DNA of 64,000 nucleotides from Volvox africanus (taxonomy: Eukaryota > Chlorophyta > Chlorophyceae > Chlamydomonadales > Volvocaceae), in NCBI GenBank assembly GCA_030268105.1, contig BSDZ01000015.1:434001-498000 (forward strand), in the 5' to 3' direction. The notes beneath the pieces were generated by a model that worked only from the letters and a program-made list of their open reading frames with translations, was not told the DNA's origin and searched no databases. The translations under genes were made by a program, and so were the position numbers. Of this stretch, positions 1 to 12,900 are shown one piece after another. The stretch's first letter is position 1. Every line of letters starts with the position of its first letter.

Positions 1-122
1 AGAGAGAGACACAGAGAGAAAGATCAAGGTACCACCTTTGAATGTGAGCTCCAGCCCCTCACACAAGATTCTCCGCCTTCCTGTCTATCTGGTTTAGGCC
101 GCAACGCAGACCCCACTGCGCC

Positions 123-145
123 ATCAGATCAGATCAGATCAGATT
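123..145. repeat. Short (ATCAG)n tandem repeat
   Basis: About four and a half perfect copies of ATCAG lie just beyond the MYB stop codon, probably in its 3' untranslated region. The first 25 bases of the window are also AG/AC-rich simple sequence. Confidence 0.8.
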
Positions 146-172
146 AGGGAGACGCAGTTCCTCCGTACATAA

Positions 173-3126
173 TCAGGCGAAGAAATCCAGCATGCAATGC
201 TCCTCGCCTACGTCAACGTTGCCACTGGTCCCCGGCAAGCCGCCAGACGCCTGCGGCAACTGCGCTGCTGGGGTGGCCACGGCCGCAGCAGCAGCTGCTG
301 CCGGCGGTGCGGGCGATGGCCCTACTGGTGCTGCCGTATGAGCGTGAGCAGCTGCATGAGCCGCGAGCATCTGGGCAAGATGCTGTTGCAGTAACACCTG
401 CTGCTGCTGCAACTGCTCCTGTACCAGCAGCAGCTGGTGCGGCGGCTGCAGCACCGGAGCCTGTGGATGCGTCTGCTGTTGCTGCTGCTGGAAGGCTGCT
501 GATGGTGGCATCTCCGAAAGACTAACCGCTTGAACAGCTGTGCCCTGTTGCTGACGCTGCTGATGCAACGGTGGTGGCCCCGCCGCTACACTTGCTGCAG
601 CCGCAGCCGTGGCAGCAGCAATGGCCTCTGCCGGGGTCATGAGCGGGCCCACCTGGTGCCGGTGCTGGCGGTGATGCTGTGCCGCCGCAGCTGCCACCGC
701 TGCTGCAAGGTCCACTCCACATGCCTCCACCATCGGCGGCAGTGCCAAGGAAGGCGACGAGGCGGCAGCTGCTAGTGGTTCTGGTTGCAGCAGCGGCAGC
801 AATCGTGCGGGGCCCGGCACTCCTGCTGCAGTTGGTGGTGGCAAAGTAGTGGCACTCAGCACCGAGTCCCGGGGTCCCCGGGAGTTCATCGGGGCGACAT
901 CCTGCTGGAGCTGCAACAGCTGATTGTGGAATTGCGGCTGTGGCTGCAGCTGCAGCGAATGCAGACCACCATTACCAGAAGACATTGCTACCATACCCCC
1001 ATTACTTCCTGATGGCAACACAGATGCGTTTGTTGGCTTCTGCTGCTGCTGTTGGTCCCGGGAAATGGCCATCTCTGCAGCCGGCAACTCGGAAGCAGCC
1101 CCGACTGTGGACTGGATAGGCCGCTCCCCGGCAACATGGGGATGCAGTTGCTGCTCCGCAAGCTGCAGCTGCTGCAGGTGTTGGCCCTGGCGGCCTTCCA
1201 GATGATTTCCAAGTCCTTGATTGTCAGCGGCGCACGCGATCGCGGCTCCCCCAACCACAAGCCGGCCGTGGAGGGCCCCCGAGTTTGTCGTGCCGGGGAG
1301 CGTGGCCATGCCATCAGGAGGAAGCAGCAGCGGCGCCTCCCCAGTAATGACGGCGCTGCCCGCGGACGCTGACGGTACTGCAACCACCATTGGAGGCTGC
1401 TGTTGAACCTCGCCTGCCGCAGCGGTGTTGGCGTCAGGCTTACCTTGCGACGCCTCAGCTGCGTTTCCGGGCGAAGTCAGTCCCACTAATTCGAATCCGC
1501 CACCTAAAAGACCAGGGAGGGTAATAGACAAGGACACAGGTGGATCGGGAATCGGGTCTTTAAAATACCCACGTACAGGGAGTTGCGCCAATCAAGTCAT
1601 GAGTCATGGGTGCAGATTGCGAAGTGAAGGTGAAGGGAGGCACGCACCGAAGGACATGGACATGGACATGGAGGGAGGCATTTATTTGGTTAACCCAACA
1701 TACGCCATGTAGACCCATATGCGACATGTTCTGTCTGCCTGTTTGCCCGTCTGTCTTCTCATCCACCTTTACACAGCGTACTGGACTAGCTTGCATGGGC
1801 CTTACGTCACCAATGGCCAGCGCACCGCCACACGGTATCCGGACTCCTGGAGACCCGAAACCCCTCCCTCTACCCTCAAATTCAAATACGCACCAGCTCC
1901 AGGGATGATGTTGCTGCTTACGTTGCCGTGTCTTCTAGCACTTCGCGGTGCCTTCGCACCATTGCACCCACCGCCGGCACCGCCGCCGCCATCTCCAGCA
2001 CCGGAGCGACCGCCGCCGCCACTGCACGGCACCGGCAGTCGCTGCTCCGCCACCGCCACCGCCGCCAACACATCCTCGTGGACCTCCGGGGAAACCTTCT
2101 TAAAGCCGTGGACCACCTGGTAGCTGTCCAGCACGCTGATGCGCATATCCGCGTACCTGTTCAACATCCAGTTTTTTTACTCATTTAGCCTCTACTCGTT
2201 ACAGCCTCATCGCCGTATGTACACAGCGTACGGCTACGAGAACCAAAACGTCGAAGGGGAAAGGGACCGGCTCCAGAAACTTGGGGACATAGGGGGCCTC
2301 TTGCAAGACTCCAGGGAGCCCGTCGCACCCCGGCCCTGTTGAGATGAGCGATACATTCATAACGAATCAAAAGGAAGAAAGAAGTGATACCGCGAGGAAG
2401 AGGAGGGGGCGCTTTTCTTTCCAACATGCCCCGCCTCATCCCCCGTTCTTCCCCCCTCACCGCCCCACACTGCAGCGAGCCCCGGCCGCTCCGCCCATGA
2501 ATCGGCAACTTCCCCCCGCATCTCCCCCCACTCTCCGGCCCCACCTCCAAAGCTGCTTGCGACGAAGCGCCGAGTTCCAGTGATTCTGTGGCCGCCAACG
2601 GAAAGAGGGACGTGTAGTGCCTATGTGTGTAGTGCCAGATACCCAACGACATATCCAGATCCAGATCAAGTTAAAAGCAAACAAGCATTATTAATGTCGG
2701 AGACGACGGTGATCTGATTCCTTTCTCGTGCCTCAGGCCCCCGCGGTGACCCCTGGGCCCCACTGGCCGGTGAATGGATCGATGAGTGCACCCGCACCCC
2801 ACCCGCCACCCGCCACCTACCTTGACAGTGTTCTCGCTGCGGGCCCCCCCGAGCTTCCTCGCGATGTCCGCCCACCGGTTCCCCACCTCCGCGTGAGCCA
2901 CCACCAGCGCCCACTCCTCCTGCTCGTTCCAGCTCTGTTGCGAGGGGTTGAGGGGTTGAGGGGATGGGAGGATGGGGGGGTGAGGGGATGAGAGGGCGGC
3001 GAGGACAGGGCGACATGAATTTGCGCACTTTTTGGGGTCATGTGGAACTTCCTAGGGTTCCTAGGGTTCGGGACCCAGGGGGGAACCGCTAAATGTTCCA
3101 GGTAGGCGGTATGTGTGTCGCGATAC

Positions 3127-3184
<58 letters not shown>

Positions 3185-6100
3185 TACCGTGTCGGCTGTC
3201 CAATCCGGTGCTCCCAGTTCCTCTTTTGTTTGGCAGCGGGCTCCATTTCATCGGTGCACGACATTACTTGGTGCGGGCAAGTAATGTCCGACCACAGCGA
3301 TCACAGCGGCGCAAAAGAGGGACACGGGATGAGATTGGGCTCCGACGAAAGTGCAACCCACCCGGGCAGGCCCCGGACCCCACCACAGGCTCACGCAAAC
3401 TGCTCCAGCAAAACAACAACATTACAGCGACTGCCGTCAACCAGAGCCTCAATATCACCCATCTTGAGATTCGGACATCGGCGCAGACTACGTGGTGGTA
3501 TGGGATGCAGAGGTCCATAAAGAAACCGCTTCGAGCCCTTCTTTCCCACCACGTAGTGAAGGACTTCCACAATCGGTTCCTAACGCGCCTTCCAGCTCAA
3601 ATCGCCTCCAGCTTAGCTGTAACCCCCCTCGCTTGTCCCTCGTATCTCCCTAAAACCAAGGCCCTAAACCCCTGAGCGGAGGGGCCCCTCTGGAGTGCTG
3701 ATGACGGGCTCCGGAACCAACACACGCCGCTTCATTTATCCATCCGGGATCGCTGCCCTTAGAACCTGGCTGCTACTCTCCTTCCCCGTCGTAGAAATTA
3801 AAATGGATGGTGCGTTTGGACCGTTCATAGGGCCCACACTTGGGGCATAAAAAAAGAGCGGTCCAAACGGCCCCCGTCATGGACGGCACCAGGTCCCCGC
3901 CAGATCCTGGATGACTTCCAACAGCTTACGTAATCGTTGCTTAACGCCGCCGTACAGTTTAGTCATCCAGGACCTGGACGCGGCACACACCTTTTTGGAG
4001 ATGTCAGGCTTGAGATGGTGCAGCCAGCGCTCGCGGCACTGCTTGGCGGATCGTCGACCAGATGTTCCGTCAGCGCCCCTGCTGCCCGGCCCAGCGGCAT
4101 GGAGGGGATGGTGATGGCCAGCCCCTTCAGCAGGAGAGGCGGACTGCGCGAACTTAGAGTTCAGCCCGCGCGCCACCCGGCACCAGTTGCCTTCTCCCAG
4201 CGAGCCTACCAGCTCGACTGCAACGGGAGTGGAATTTCGGTTCGTTATCGTTAGGCTTCGGTGCGGGTGGGTCTGGGGTAGGTCACCTGTCCGTCATTCG
4301 ATAATTGTGCTATCCTTCTTAATTTAAAAGCCTATTGAGGCGTGAATCGAACCAGGGTCACCTAAAACCGCCCTCAATAAGTTCAGGTCAATAAAGTGTT
4401 CCTTAGCTTGCCCTAGCTATCTCAGTCCCTAATGTCGCAAGTTCACGGAGTCCAGCGAGAGGAGCAGGTCCTTACGTCAACAGAACCTGACATACCCAAG
4501 GCTCGGCTCTCAGCTTCTGACCAGACTCGCTTGCTCGGGTTAGGCCCACTTCCACCGCCAGCGCCTGGTGTGGATGTGCAGCTCTGACAGGCGCTCTGCG
4601 CACTGAACGGCGCAGCGCCCGACTCCCTTAACGATCCTCGTTCACCAACCTCGTGCCCGACCGAAGGCGCCGATCCCGCGAAGGAGGCAGCGCATGTAGG
4701 GACTTGAGGCGGCGGCTGAGTCAGCGGCGGCGGCAGCGGCAGCGGCGGTATCTGTGCGTGCACCGGCAGCGCTGCCGCCGCTGCTGTGGGTGCTGATTGT
4801 TGGAAAGCCGCATGCTCACTTAAGGCGGCGGCGGCGGCGGCGGCGCCCGTCTGCTGCTGGGCATTGGCTGTCGCCACGTCATGTACGGCTCTAGGGAGGT
4901 ACGGCAGTATAGCGAGTAGCGCCTCGTCACAGCCGTGGGTGCTAGGTTTGGCCCCTGTTGCTGTTACTACTGCCGCAGCACTCTCACCGCTATTGCCGGC
5001 ATCATTGCGGGTTGACACCGCCGCTGTTGCGACCAAAGCAGGGATTGACGCTGCCGCTGCCGCTGCCGCTGCCGGCGCTGCCTCTTCCATGTTTCCTGCC
5101 TGGCGCGGGTCGTGGTGGATTTGGCACCGTTGTACGGCTTCCTGCAGTTGTCCATCCCTCTCTGATGCCGGTGAGCGACAGGCCCCAGCGGGAATGGGTG
5201 GGACGTCGGGTTTTCGACTGTGGCATGTGTACGGCCGTTGGGGGGGCAAATGACAACCCAGTGCGTGGTTGTACTGCAGTTCGGTCGGTTGTCGGTTTCC
5301 CAGGTCGTAACGACGATCCAGTCCCAAATGCCGCTCCCTGGAATGGCTACCCGGTTGCAGCTGCTGCAATGACGAAACGCACGGAGCGACGACCGACGGC
5401 GGCGGCAATGGTGCTACCAGGTGCGGTGACACTGTACAGCAGGGTCCTGCGGCAGCTGTCATCCCATCACTCCGTGCAATCAGCTCTCCAGGATTTCCCA
5501 ATGCCCCGGTATCTGCCCTCATCGGGGCGGCATCAGCCCCCACCTCTTCCCAGGCGCATGCGTCGCCACCACAGCTGGTGCCGCAGCCGCTGCCACTACG
5601 CCCCCCGACCGATACCGCGCATCGGATGATCCCCGGCCTCCCGCCTTGACACAGCGATGCCGGTGCGGCTGCGGCTGCGGCTGCGGGATCAGCGCTGCTG
5701 CCCGGGGGGCTCGTTGCACCCCCCCGCACCAGCACTGCGGAGGTTGTCCTGGGAGGTGGGAGTGGAGGTGGAGGTGGAGGCTGAGGTCGGCTTCTCAATG
5801 GTCCTGGCACCATTGAGAGAGGTGTAGGCGGTCCCGGCCGGATGGTGGGCGCCAAGGGGTCTTCAGTTGAAACCTCTTCCCTCGGATGCGGATGTGGAGG
5901 CGGTGGCGGTGGCGGTGGCGGTGGCGGATGCGGATGTGAAGGGGCGTTACGAGACGTCCCTGGGTTGTATCGTGTTCCAGCCGGACCGTCCACACTCTCC
6001 TCCTCCCCGCGCTGGTGCTGCGGTGGCTGCTCGGGCTGTGCTGGTTGCTGTGGCTGCGGCAGGTGATTGAATGGCTGCGGCTGCACAGCTTCGTCCGGTT

Positions 6101-9100
6101 GAAACGGGAACTGCGGATGGAGTGAGAGAAGGGTACGATGTCCCCATGCAAGGGGACCTGTGCTCGCTGAAGCAGCTGCGGCCGCAGCAACAGCACTTAC
6201 CGCCGCCGCCTTATGCATTTCCATGAAATAAGCAGCCGCGGAGGAGGACATCATGTAGCTATGCAGCGCCAACGCCGGGTGCATTACCACCGCTGCATGT
6301 GGTGGCACCACCGCGGATATGTTCATGGGTGCCTGCTGTTCTTCCAACCCTTGCTGTGGCAGATGCTGCTGCTCCTGCGTCTGCTGCGTCTGCTGATGCA
6401 CTTGTTGCTGATGTAGATGTCCGAGTAACCGCCGCCGTTTTGGGCTGCGTGATATATCACTGCCTGCAGCAGCGGCACCGCCGCGGCCTCCGCCTCCATC
6501 GGTTCCGATCGCAGCTGGCGGCGGCGGCGGCACGAAGGTCGCAGCGGCGGCGGCGCTGGCGTCAGCCCTCGACGCAGGCATCGGCGGCTGCAGCGGCGCT
6601 GCCGGCACTGCTGCTCCTGTCGCTTGGTCGACTTCTGCCCTTCCTGCCATTCCAACAGGCTGCGGCGGCAGCATAAACAATGGCGACGGCGCTGTCCCCA
6701 TTAAATTTGCGGGCGACATCAGGCCTAAGCCCATCATGCCCATGGCCCCGAGCGCACCCATGCTCGCAGCGAAATCGCATGGGAGGACAGGCGGCCGCCG
6801 CAGCGCTGTAGCCGCTGCCGCCGCAGCGGCGGTGAAGGCCGCAGGGGATGTATGTTCCGCCATTGCCGCCGGCCCACCCATCGTGCTGTACATAGGCGAG
6901 GCAGCCCCGGCCGCTGGCAGTTCCGCCGTCGCTGGCACTGCTGCTGCCACAGTCTGCGTTGTGACGCAAGCCGGTGGTGGCCCCACCGGCCGCAGGACTG
7001 GCGTTCGTGGTGGCGGCAGAGGCAGCGCCACTGCGCCAGCTAGGTGACGCCCTGCAGACTGAACGGCTGCATGTGCTACCGTGTCACCGTCTGTGACTCG
7101 GCCCCGGCCTTCGGGTGTCGGATTTGGAAGACATTCAGCTGATTCAATAACCCTTGCTGTAACTGCTGGTGCGACTGCTTGTCCCTCCTCCTCCTCCTCC
7201 TCGCCCACACCGTCACTGCTGGCCGCTCGAACATCCCTTACAACTCCTGAAGAAAGATGTACGATAGCGATAGAGAAAGACGGGGGAAAGACGAGTCCCC
7301 CGTTACGACTTTGTCCATTTCTGTATACGAAGAAATACACCTTAGGCAATAAAGTGGAAAAACAGAGGGTTTACGGCAAGGCCTGCAAATTGCTGCCGTT
7401 AACCAAACCGGCGGGTGCGTGGATATGGCTTCGAAGGTGGCTTCAGAAATGTGCCCCCCCCGGATTAGTTCATTCCCCAATATGGAGGTGGGGCCTTCTT
7501 TACGGGACTCGTCGCCAAACTACTTTGTTAACTTGCAAGGTGGTTCCGGAGCACAAACCGAACACGCAAACTGGGCGGTCGGGCGGGCCGTACCTGAGCC
7601 ACGTCGACCTCCGCTTTCACCCAGGCGCTCATCGCCCTCCCGTGTAATTCCATCTCCTTGATCCGCTTCCTGTACGTCGTCGCCGTCGTCGTCGTCGCTG
7701 CCGTCCACGGAGCTGACTTCACCGGCATCGCGGCCCCTTCCCCCATCACTCCGCTGGACACCAAAGCCGCCATCGCCACCCGCTCGCTTCTGCGGCTGCA
7801 ATCCTAGGCTCATGATGTACTGCTTCAAAATGGACGGCCCCTGCCCCTTCTCGCCCGGCCGCTGCTGGGGGTGTCCAGGCCTCTCTTCCAGCTTCTGCCG
7901 GACGGTGCTGTTCCAGTGATTCTGCAAGGGAAGTTCGGCAAGTGGGCAGACGGTCGCCCGATGAAGTGATACGGAGGTGAATACGACACCACCACCAGGC
8001 TCTGATCGTATGTGTGTGATGGCGATGCACGCCGATGTGTGTGTAAATGGGGAAGGGGGGCTCAACTCAACTCCACTCCACTCCACTCAACAAGGGAGAG
8101 AGAGAGACTTCTTAAATGATGAAACCAACCTTGGTAAAGCCCTCACTGAACTACTCACTCACCTTGACTGCCTCCTCCGTGCGGCCAGTCAGCAGCATCG
8201 CGATCTTACGCCATCTGCACACACCCTCGGGTAGAGGGCCCGAGGGGGAAACATGGGACACAGGTCGCAGGTTGTTCGCGAAAGGCCATAACGAACGGAT
8301 CGAGCCAATCGGCAATCAGCAACCAATCAGGATTGCCGTCTTGAAAAGTTGATGAGAGAAGATATGGGCGGCATAAAGGCATGTGGATGCTGCTGAAGCG
8401 GGAGAACAGACAGCCTTTATTGGAAAAAGGGTGAAAGGGTGGCAAGGGTATTTGACGCGTTCAGCAAGTCCGGCCTCCTCCTCCTCCTCCTCCTCCTCCT
8501 CCTCGCCAAACGCCATTCTCTGTATCCCCTCCTTCACCCTAAGCCCATGAGGGCCACAACGCTATCTCAGGATCTTCACACCACCCCCGCCACCCGCCAA
8601 CCTCAGGACGCAGCTGTCTGCGTCACATAAGGAGTACGCCGAAGGGGGCGGGGGCGCGGGCGGGGTCAAACAAAGCAAAAATATGTACTGTTGCCAGTGC
8701 TTCACAGACCCTAATGAACACGCAACTACCACCTAACTACCACGCCTGCCGGACCACATACACACACGCTCGAGCAGACATGCAGACAAATGAATGCATA
8801 TTTGCGTAAACAACGGGATCGACATGCCCAAATGACACCCGCCCCCTGTACCGCTTCCGCAGTGGACTGCACTGACGCAGACGTGTCCATGCCAACCGTG
8901 CCAAACGAAGTATCCAGACTCATAGCCTCAAGAACCCACGCTTTCCCGTACGGCTCGCCTTCCTCAGACAGCCTCAGGAGAGTCGCCGTCCCATGTCCCC
9001 CCTCACTTGTTCCCCAGACTCTTATGCGCGGCAATGATGACCTTGTCCTCCTCCTCTGTCCACGCGCCCGTGCGGATGTCTGGTCGGAGGTGGTACGCCC

Positions 9101-9963
9101 ACCGCTCTCGGCACTGCTTGCCAGTGCGCCCGCGGCTCGGGGCCCGGCCTAGCTGTGCGTTGAGAAGCGCCGCCACCTCCGTCCAGCTGCGAGTACCCAG
9201 GGACCCCACGCAGCTGCAATGACCCCCGGAGAGGGCGTTCCATGTGAGCGTATAATAGGGGGCAAAAGCTAATAATGTTAGCTAGCGAAGCCCTGTGCCG
9301 GGTTTGGCTGCCTGCGGTAGCTCTCAAGGAGTCCGTGGAGCTCCCGAGCCAGCAAATGGTGGCGTACGGTCAGTGGCGGACCCCATCCACTGTAGTACGG
9401 AGGGGGATTTCAGGCATGGCCGAGAGGCAGGCTGGGAAGTGGCCAGCCGGGTGTGTGCGGACTTGAGGATGGAGAGGGTATAGGAAACGCCAAGAACGTA
9501 GGGTTTGATTGTGTTGGCGGTTTTGGTTTCGAAAGCATGGATTATGTTGGAACGTTGTGAACGTCTAGAGGCGTACGGTTTGCTCCGGGGAGAGACTTGG
9601 AGGAACGACAGGGGTGCTAATCGTCGTAAGATTAGTCCGGTGAACTTACTATTTCCTGACAAGGACATGAGCTGGTATGGGGGATGGAGAAAACCGTGAT
9701 GACACGGCGGCAGGATGAAGCGGTACGCCGTGGCGCATTCACTTGGTGAGTGTCGGCGACTCGAGTGAAGACTTCCCATCTCCCTTGTGATGTGTGCCCG
9801 CTTTAATACCTCCGATGTTTCTCGACCCCGCTTACCGCCGCAGCGCAGCATCCTCCTCAGCCTTCCAGCCCCCGCGTAATACTGTACGGTTGTTTCCGGT
9901 TTGTAAGCTGCCGCCGCCTCCCACATTGGGCTGGCTGCTGCCTTCGAGCTGAACAGCTGTCAT
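173..9963 (-). CDS. Giant MYB transcription factor with two separate R2R3 DNA-binding modules
   Basis: Ten exons: 9836-9963, 9007-9213, 8163-8214, 7594-7921, 4496-7246, 3991-4217, 2821-2934, 2545-2585, 1894-2156 and 173-1503 (last acceptor could be 1557). All joins are GT..AG and phase-consistent, giving about 1813 aa. Module 1: R2 (Trp33/53/81, starting RGGWKAEEDAALRR) and R3 (Trp94/113/132, ending AVKNHWNSTVRQK). Module 2: R2 (Trp1147/1167/1220, starting KRVWSEAESRAL) and R3 (Trp1233/1252/1272, ending TVKNHWNSALRRKQ). An acidic stretch and about 900 residues of poly-Q/A/P lie between them; a Q/A-rich tail follows. R2R3-MYBs are nuclear sequence-specific DNA-binding regulators; the target is unknown. 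The start is the first in-frame ATG after an upstream stop. Alternative: two tandem genes whose border lies inside exon 5. The modules are near certain; the single-gene model is likely but needs cDNA. Confidence 0.78.
3128..3184. repeat. Compound (GT)n(AG)n microsatellite in MYB intron 6
   Basis: An alternating GT run passes directly into an AG run of similar length. It lies inside the 1056-bp intron between exons 3991-4217 and 2821-2934, so it does not affect the protein. Confidence 0.95.
4218..4495 (-). other. Intron 5 of the MYB gene, which splits helix 1 of the second R2 repeat
   Basis: The donor GTATGTC follows codon ...SRAL plus one base, and the acceptor is TTGCAG at 4218-4223. Joining the two restores SRALVELVGSLGEGNW, a canonical MYB helix 1 to helix 2 segment. 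If the intron is retained, the frame reads a further 51 nt past the donor and stops at 4443-4445. That would give a shorter protein of about 1172 aa holding only the first R2R3 module and the linker. Confidence 0.7.
8475..8504. repeat. (TCC)n trinucleotide repeat in MYB intron 2
   Basis: A perfect run of about ten TCC units lies in the intron between exons 9007-9213 and 8163-8214. A shorter TCC run near 7188-7202 is coding and encodes a poly-Glu stretch at the start of exon 5. Confidence 0.9.
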
Positions 9964-12900
9964 AGGCCCGGACAGAGATACGCACCGCAGCGCAACGAAG
10001 ACTGCGGCGAGTTGAACGCTCTTCCGGAATACTCATTTAAAGATAAAATAAAAAGCCTGGCACGCATCTACGGCTTTCATCGCTGCTGAGGGTGCTCGAA
10101 AACATCAGCTCGACAAGCAACCCTCAACCCAGATTATAATTAATGACATTCGATCGTCTGGATCCAATTCGCTTGGATAAACTGGGTAGAAGCATGAAGA
10201 ATAATAAGTTGGGAGGTTGCGTCAAAGACTTCTCCTGAACTATGCATTGACAGAGTTACAGATTAATTATGCTTTTTTAAGATACTACTGTGCCAAGCAT
10301 GAAAATTGTCTGCCATCAGAGGACATGCCGTAGACATGACCGAGATATCATAGCGTAGATTATGCATGCAATGGCTTCTTTGAAATGGTAGAATTGTGAC
10401 GGCAAATGATATATGGAAGCTGCCTTGTTTAATATGCACTCCGTGATGGAAAACCGGTAGGCGGTATCTTTTCCACTCGGTCCATCCGACGCTTGCTGGT
10501 ATAAAGCTTTTCAACTTCTTATAACACCATTTTAGTTTGATTATGAATGTTATTGCGTTTTTCCTCATTTGTCGTAGTCATCCTGCTAGACGGCGGGAGT
10601 TACATGACCCCCTTCTGCGTGACCTAGGGTTCTGGGCCTGATAGGCTTTCACGTCTTGATCGTTATAACTCTTATCACGAAACGTTGCTTGCCCAGAGAG
10701 TGCTGAATCCATTAGACGATCATCGTGAATAGGGATTACAGTGGATTTGCATGACTGAGGCTTCAGACGTACATATGACTTGCAGTGGAAGCCGAAAGGC
10801 TTCAGTGCAGCGCCAGGCAGCGCCCAAATGAACGCCTTCCGCAGAAAACTGTGGGGTTTCTGTGGCCAGGCATGCTAGCCTAACTAGTCTGAAAGCCAGC
10901 TCGCACACCAAAAAAGATTATGCAAAACATGATTATTTTTGGGTGAACAGGAACACGGCAAACAAAGTTGTTACGACCGAGGAAAGGATGGCTTGGTAGG
11001 GCTACTTACTAAATTGTCACATCCAGAGCTCCTTTATTCCCTGTCGTTTGAGGACCCGACCTCGCGCTGCAAAACCCGCAAGCCGTGTCTAGACTTCAAA
11101 ATCTAGAACCCCGAGACTAGCACAGCACTAATCCTATTAATGGCAGTCGTGGAAAGACGGGAAGCCAGGCAATCGCGACCCAAGTTCACAGTGCTTAAGG
11201 AGCCAGGCATAAAACGTTCCACTCGAGGAGGGAGCGACCAAAATTTATGTCTGTACAATTGAATTACGATTTCAATTTCGTTTCAATTGCCTTAAGGGTT
11301 ACCCTTATGGTACGTTTCCAAAGGCGGCTGAAGCCTTTCAAGGCGCCGTCAAGGGCTAGATATCTAAGTCTATGGACGTTTTCCCATGGGAGATGCCGCA
11401 TACGTGAAAGGGCGTTTCGAGAATTACCAAACAATTGCCGAGCAAGGTGGTATTCAGATGAACATCCCAAGCATCCTGAGTAAAGATCCTGTGATCCTCT
11501 CTAGCGTGGTGATGGCTCTTCATCCCATGTATTGATCCATACGTCGTCATGCCTGTTCGGTGGTGGGGCTGCCGCTACCCCCTCCTTGATTTCCTTGACT
11601 GCTCGCGCTTAGCTAGCGAACACAATGCCCGGCGCATAGAGGCCGGAAGCAAATCCACTGCATGTTAACAACACTATGCATACTTAGCTGCTTTTAGTGA
11701 ATCTCTTGAGTGATAGATGACTGTCTTCTAAATTGACTAGTGCCAAACCTTCTGGGGATCGCAACCTGCATTAATTGGCATTAAAACATGACCCAAAGCT
11801 TTTGAAGCTTCTAAGTGATTGTCACAAGCAGCTATGTAAAAGGTTGTCATCTCCTTGTACATCTGGGACAACGTTGAGGGTCATAGGATCTCCCTTTCTT
11901 CAGCCTCAAGTTCTCCATCAGTTCGAAGTGAACTGAGCAATTGATAACTTGAGGCCTACCCTCTCTCCCGTTCTGCCAAAAGAGTTTTACATTTCAGGAA
12001 ACTGTAACATAACGTATTCCTTGAAATCACTAAGTCGCGTTCTGGCTACCTTTCCTGTGCATGACGACTTTGCGTGCATCCATTGCAACGATTTGAAATT
12101 GTTGAGGAAAACCCCTGCTGCAACGAAGGACTGGGCCAGCAACGCCGAAGCCACATTCCCACGCACGTTACACGAGCAAAGGCCACGCTAACAAAAGGAG
12201 TCGCAGTACTGTCGCATCAGCGCGAAATCGTTTATTGCTGCTTATGAAACGTATACCGATACAGCGAAATGCAGGACACGCAGTACACTAAGCTAGGGCC
12301 TAGCCTGTACACCCCCGCAGTCGCATAGCCTAGGCCACAACGTCTGTTATGATGCGGGTGCCGGCGCATTTGTTACCAAGCCAGCGGGCTTAGAAGTTCC
12401 AAGCCCTAAGACCTTTTCACTACCCGAACGGCAGCCCATTCTCCTTCATCATTTCATCAGCGAGACAAGACGATGTGGCCAGGGTTGGAGACCGGTCAAA
12501 TTGGTCCACTAGGCGATGCATGAGGCCCTGTGCTACCCGCACGTTTGTCGGCATAACTCGGGGACCAACCTGAACTCACCATATACCAAGTCAAATCGGC
12601 ATTCGCAGCGCTGCGTTGAGAGGTGGCAATCCAAACCGGCCCGCATGGAACCATCTGGTACCCGAGACGCATTACAGCACGTGAGGTGCCTGTTTGACAG
12701 ACCTTTCTTCCATTCCTGTGCGAATGAGCTGACAGGGATGAATATCGCCCCGCTTCCAGGCGTTTCCTCTTCCTCGTATGGACCGTTTGCACCTCTTCCT
12801 AGTACATGACACGCCACCTCTAGTCCGTAACATCACACACGACAACTGGTTACGGAGCCCTACCTGCCGAAACACCCTAACGAGCCAGGCTGCATTAGTT

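Noticed and set aside
4338..4378. tRNA-like T-loop (GGTTCGATTC on the minus strand)
   Set aside because: The flanking bases do not pair as a T-stem, and no anticodon arm or acceptor stem is present.
4443..7349. Treating the 968-codon frame as a separate gene ending at 4443
   Set aside because: The last 17 codons follow a GTATGT donor that joins in phase to the next MYB exon, and the part above 7246 lies upstream of a TTCTTCAG acceptor that joins in phase to exon 7594-7921.
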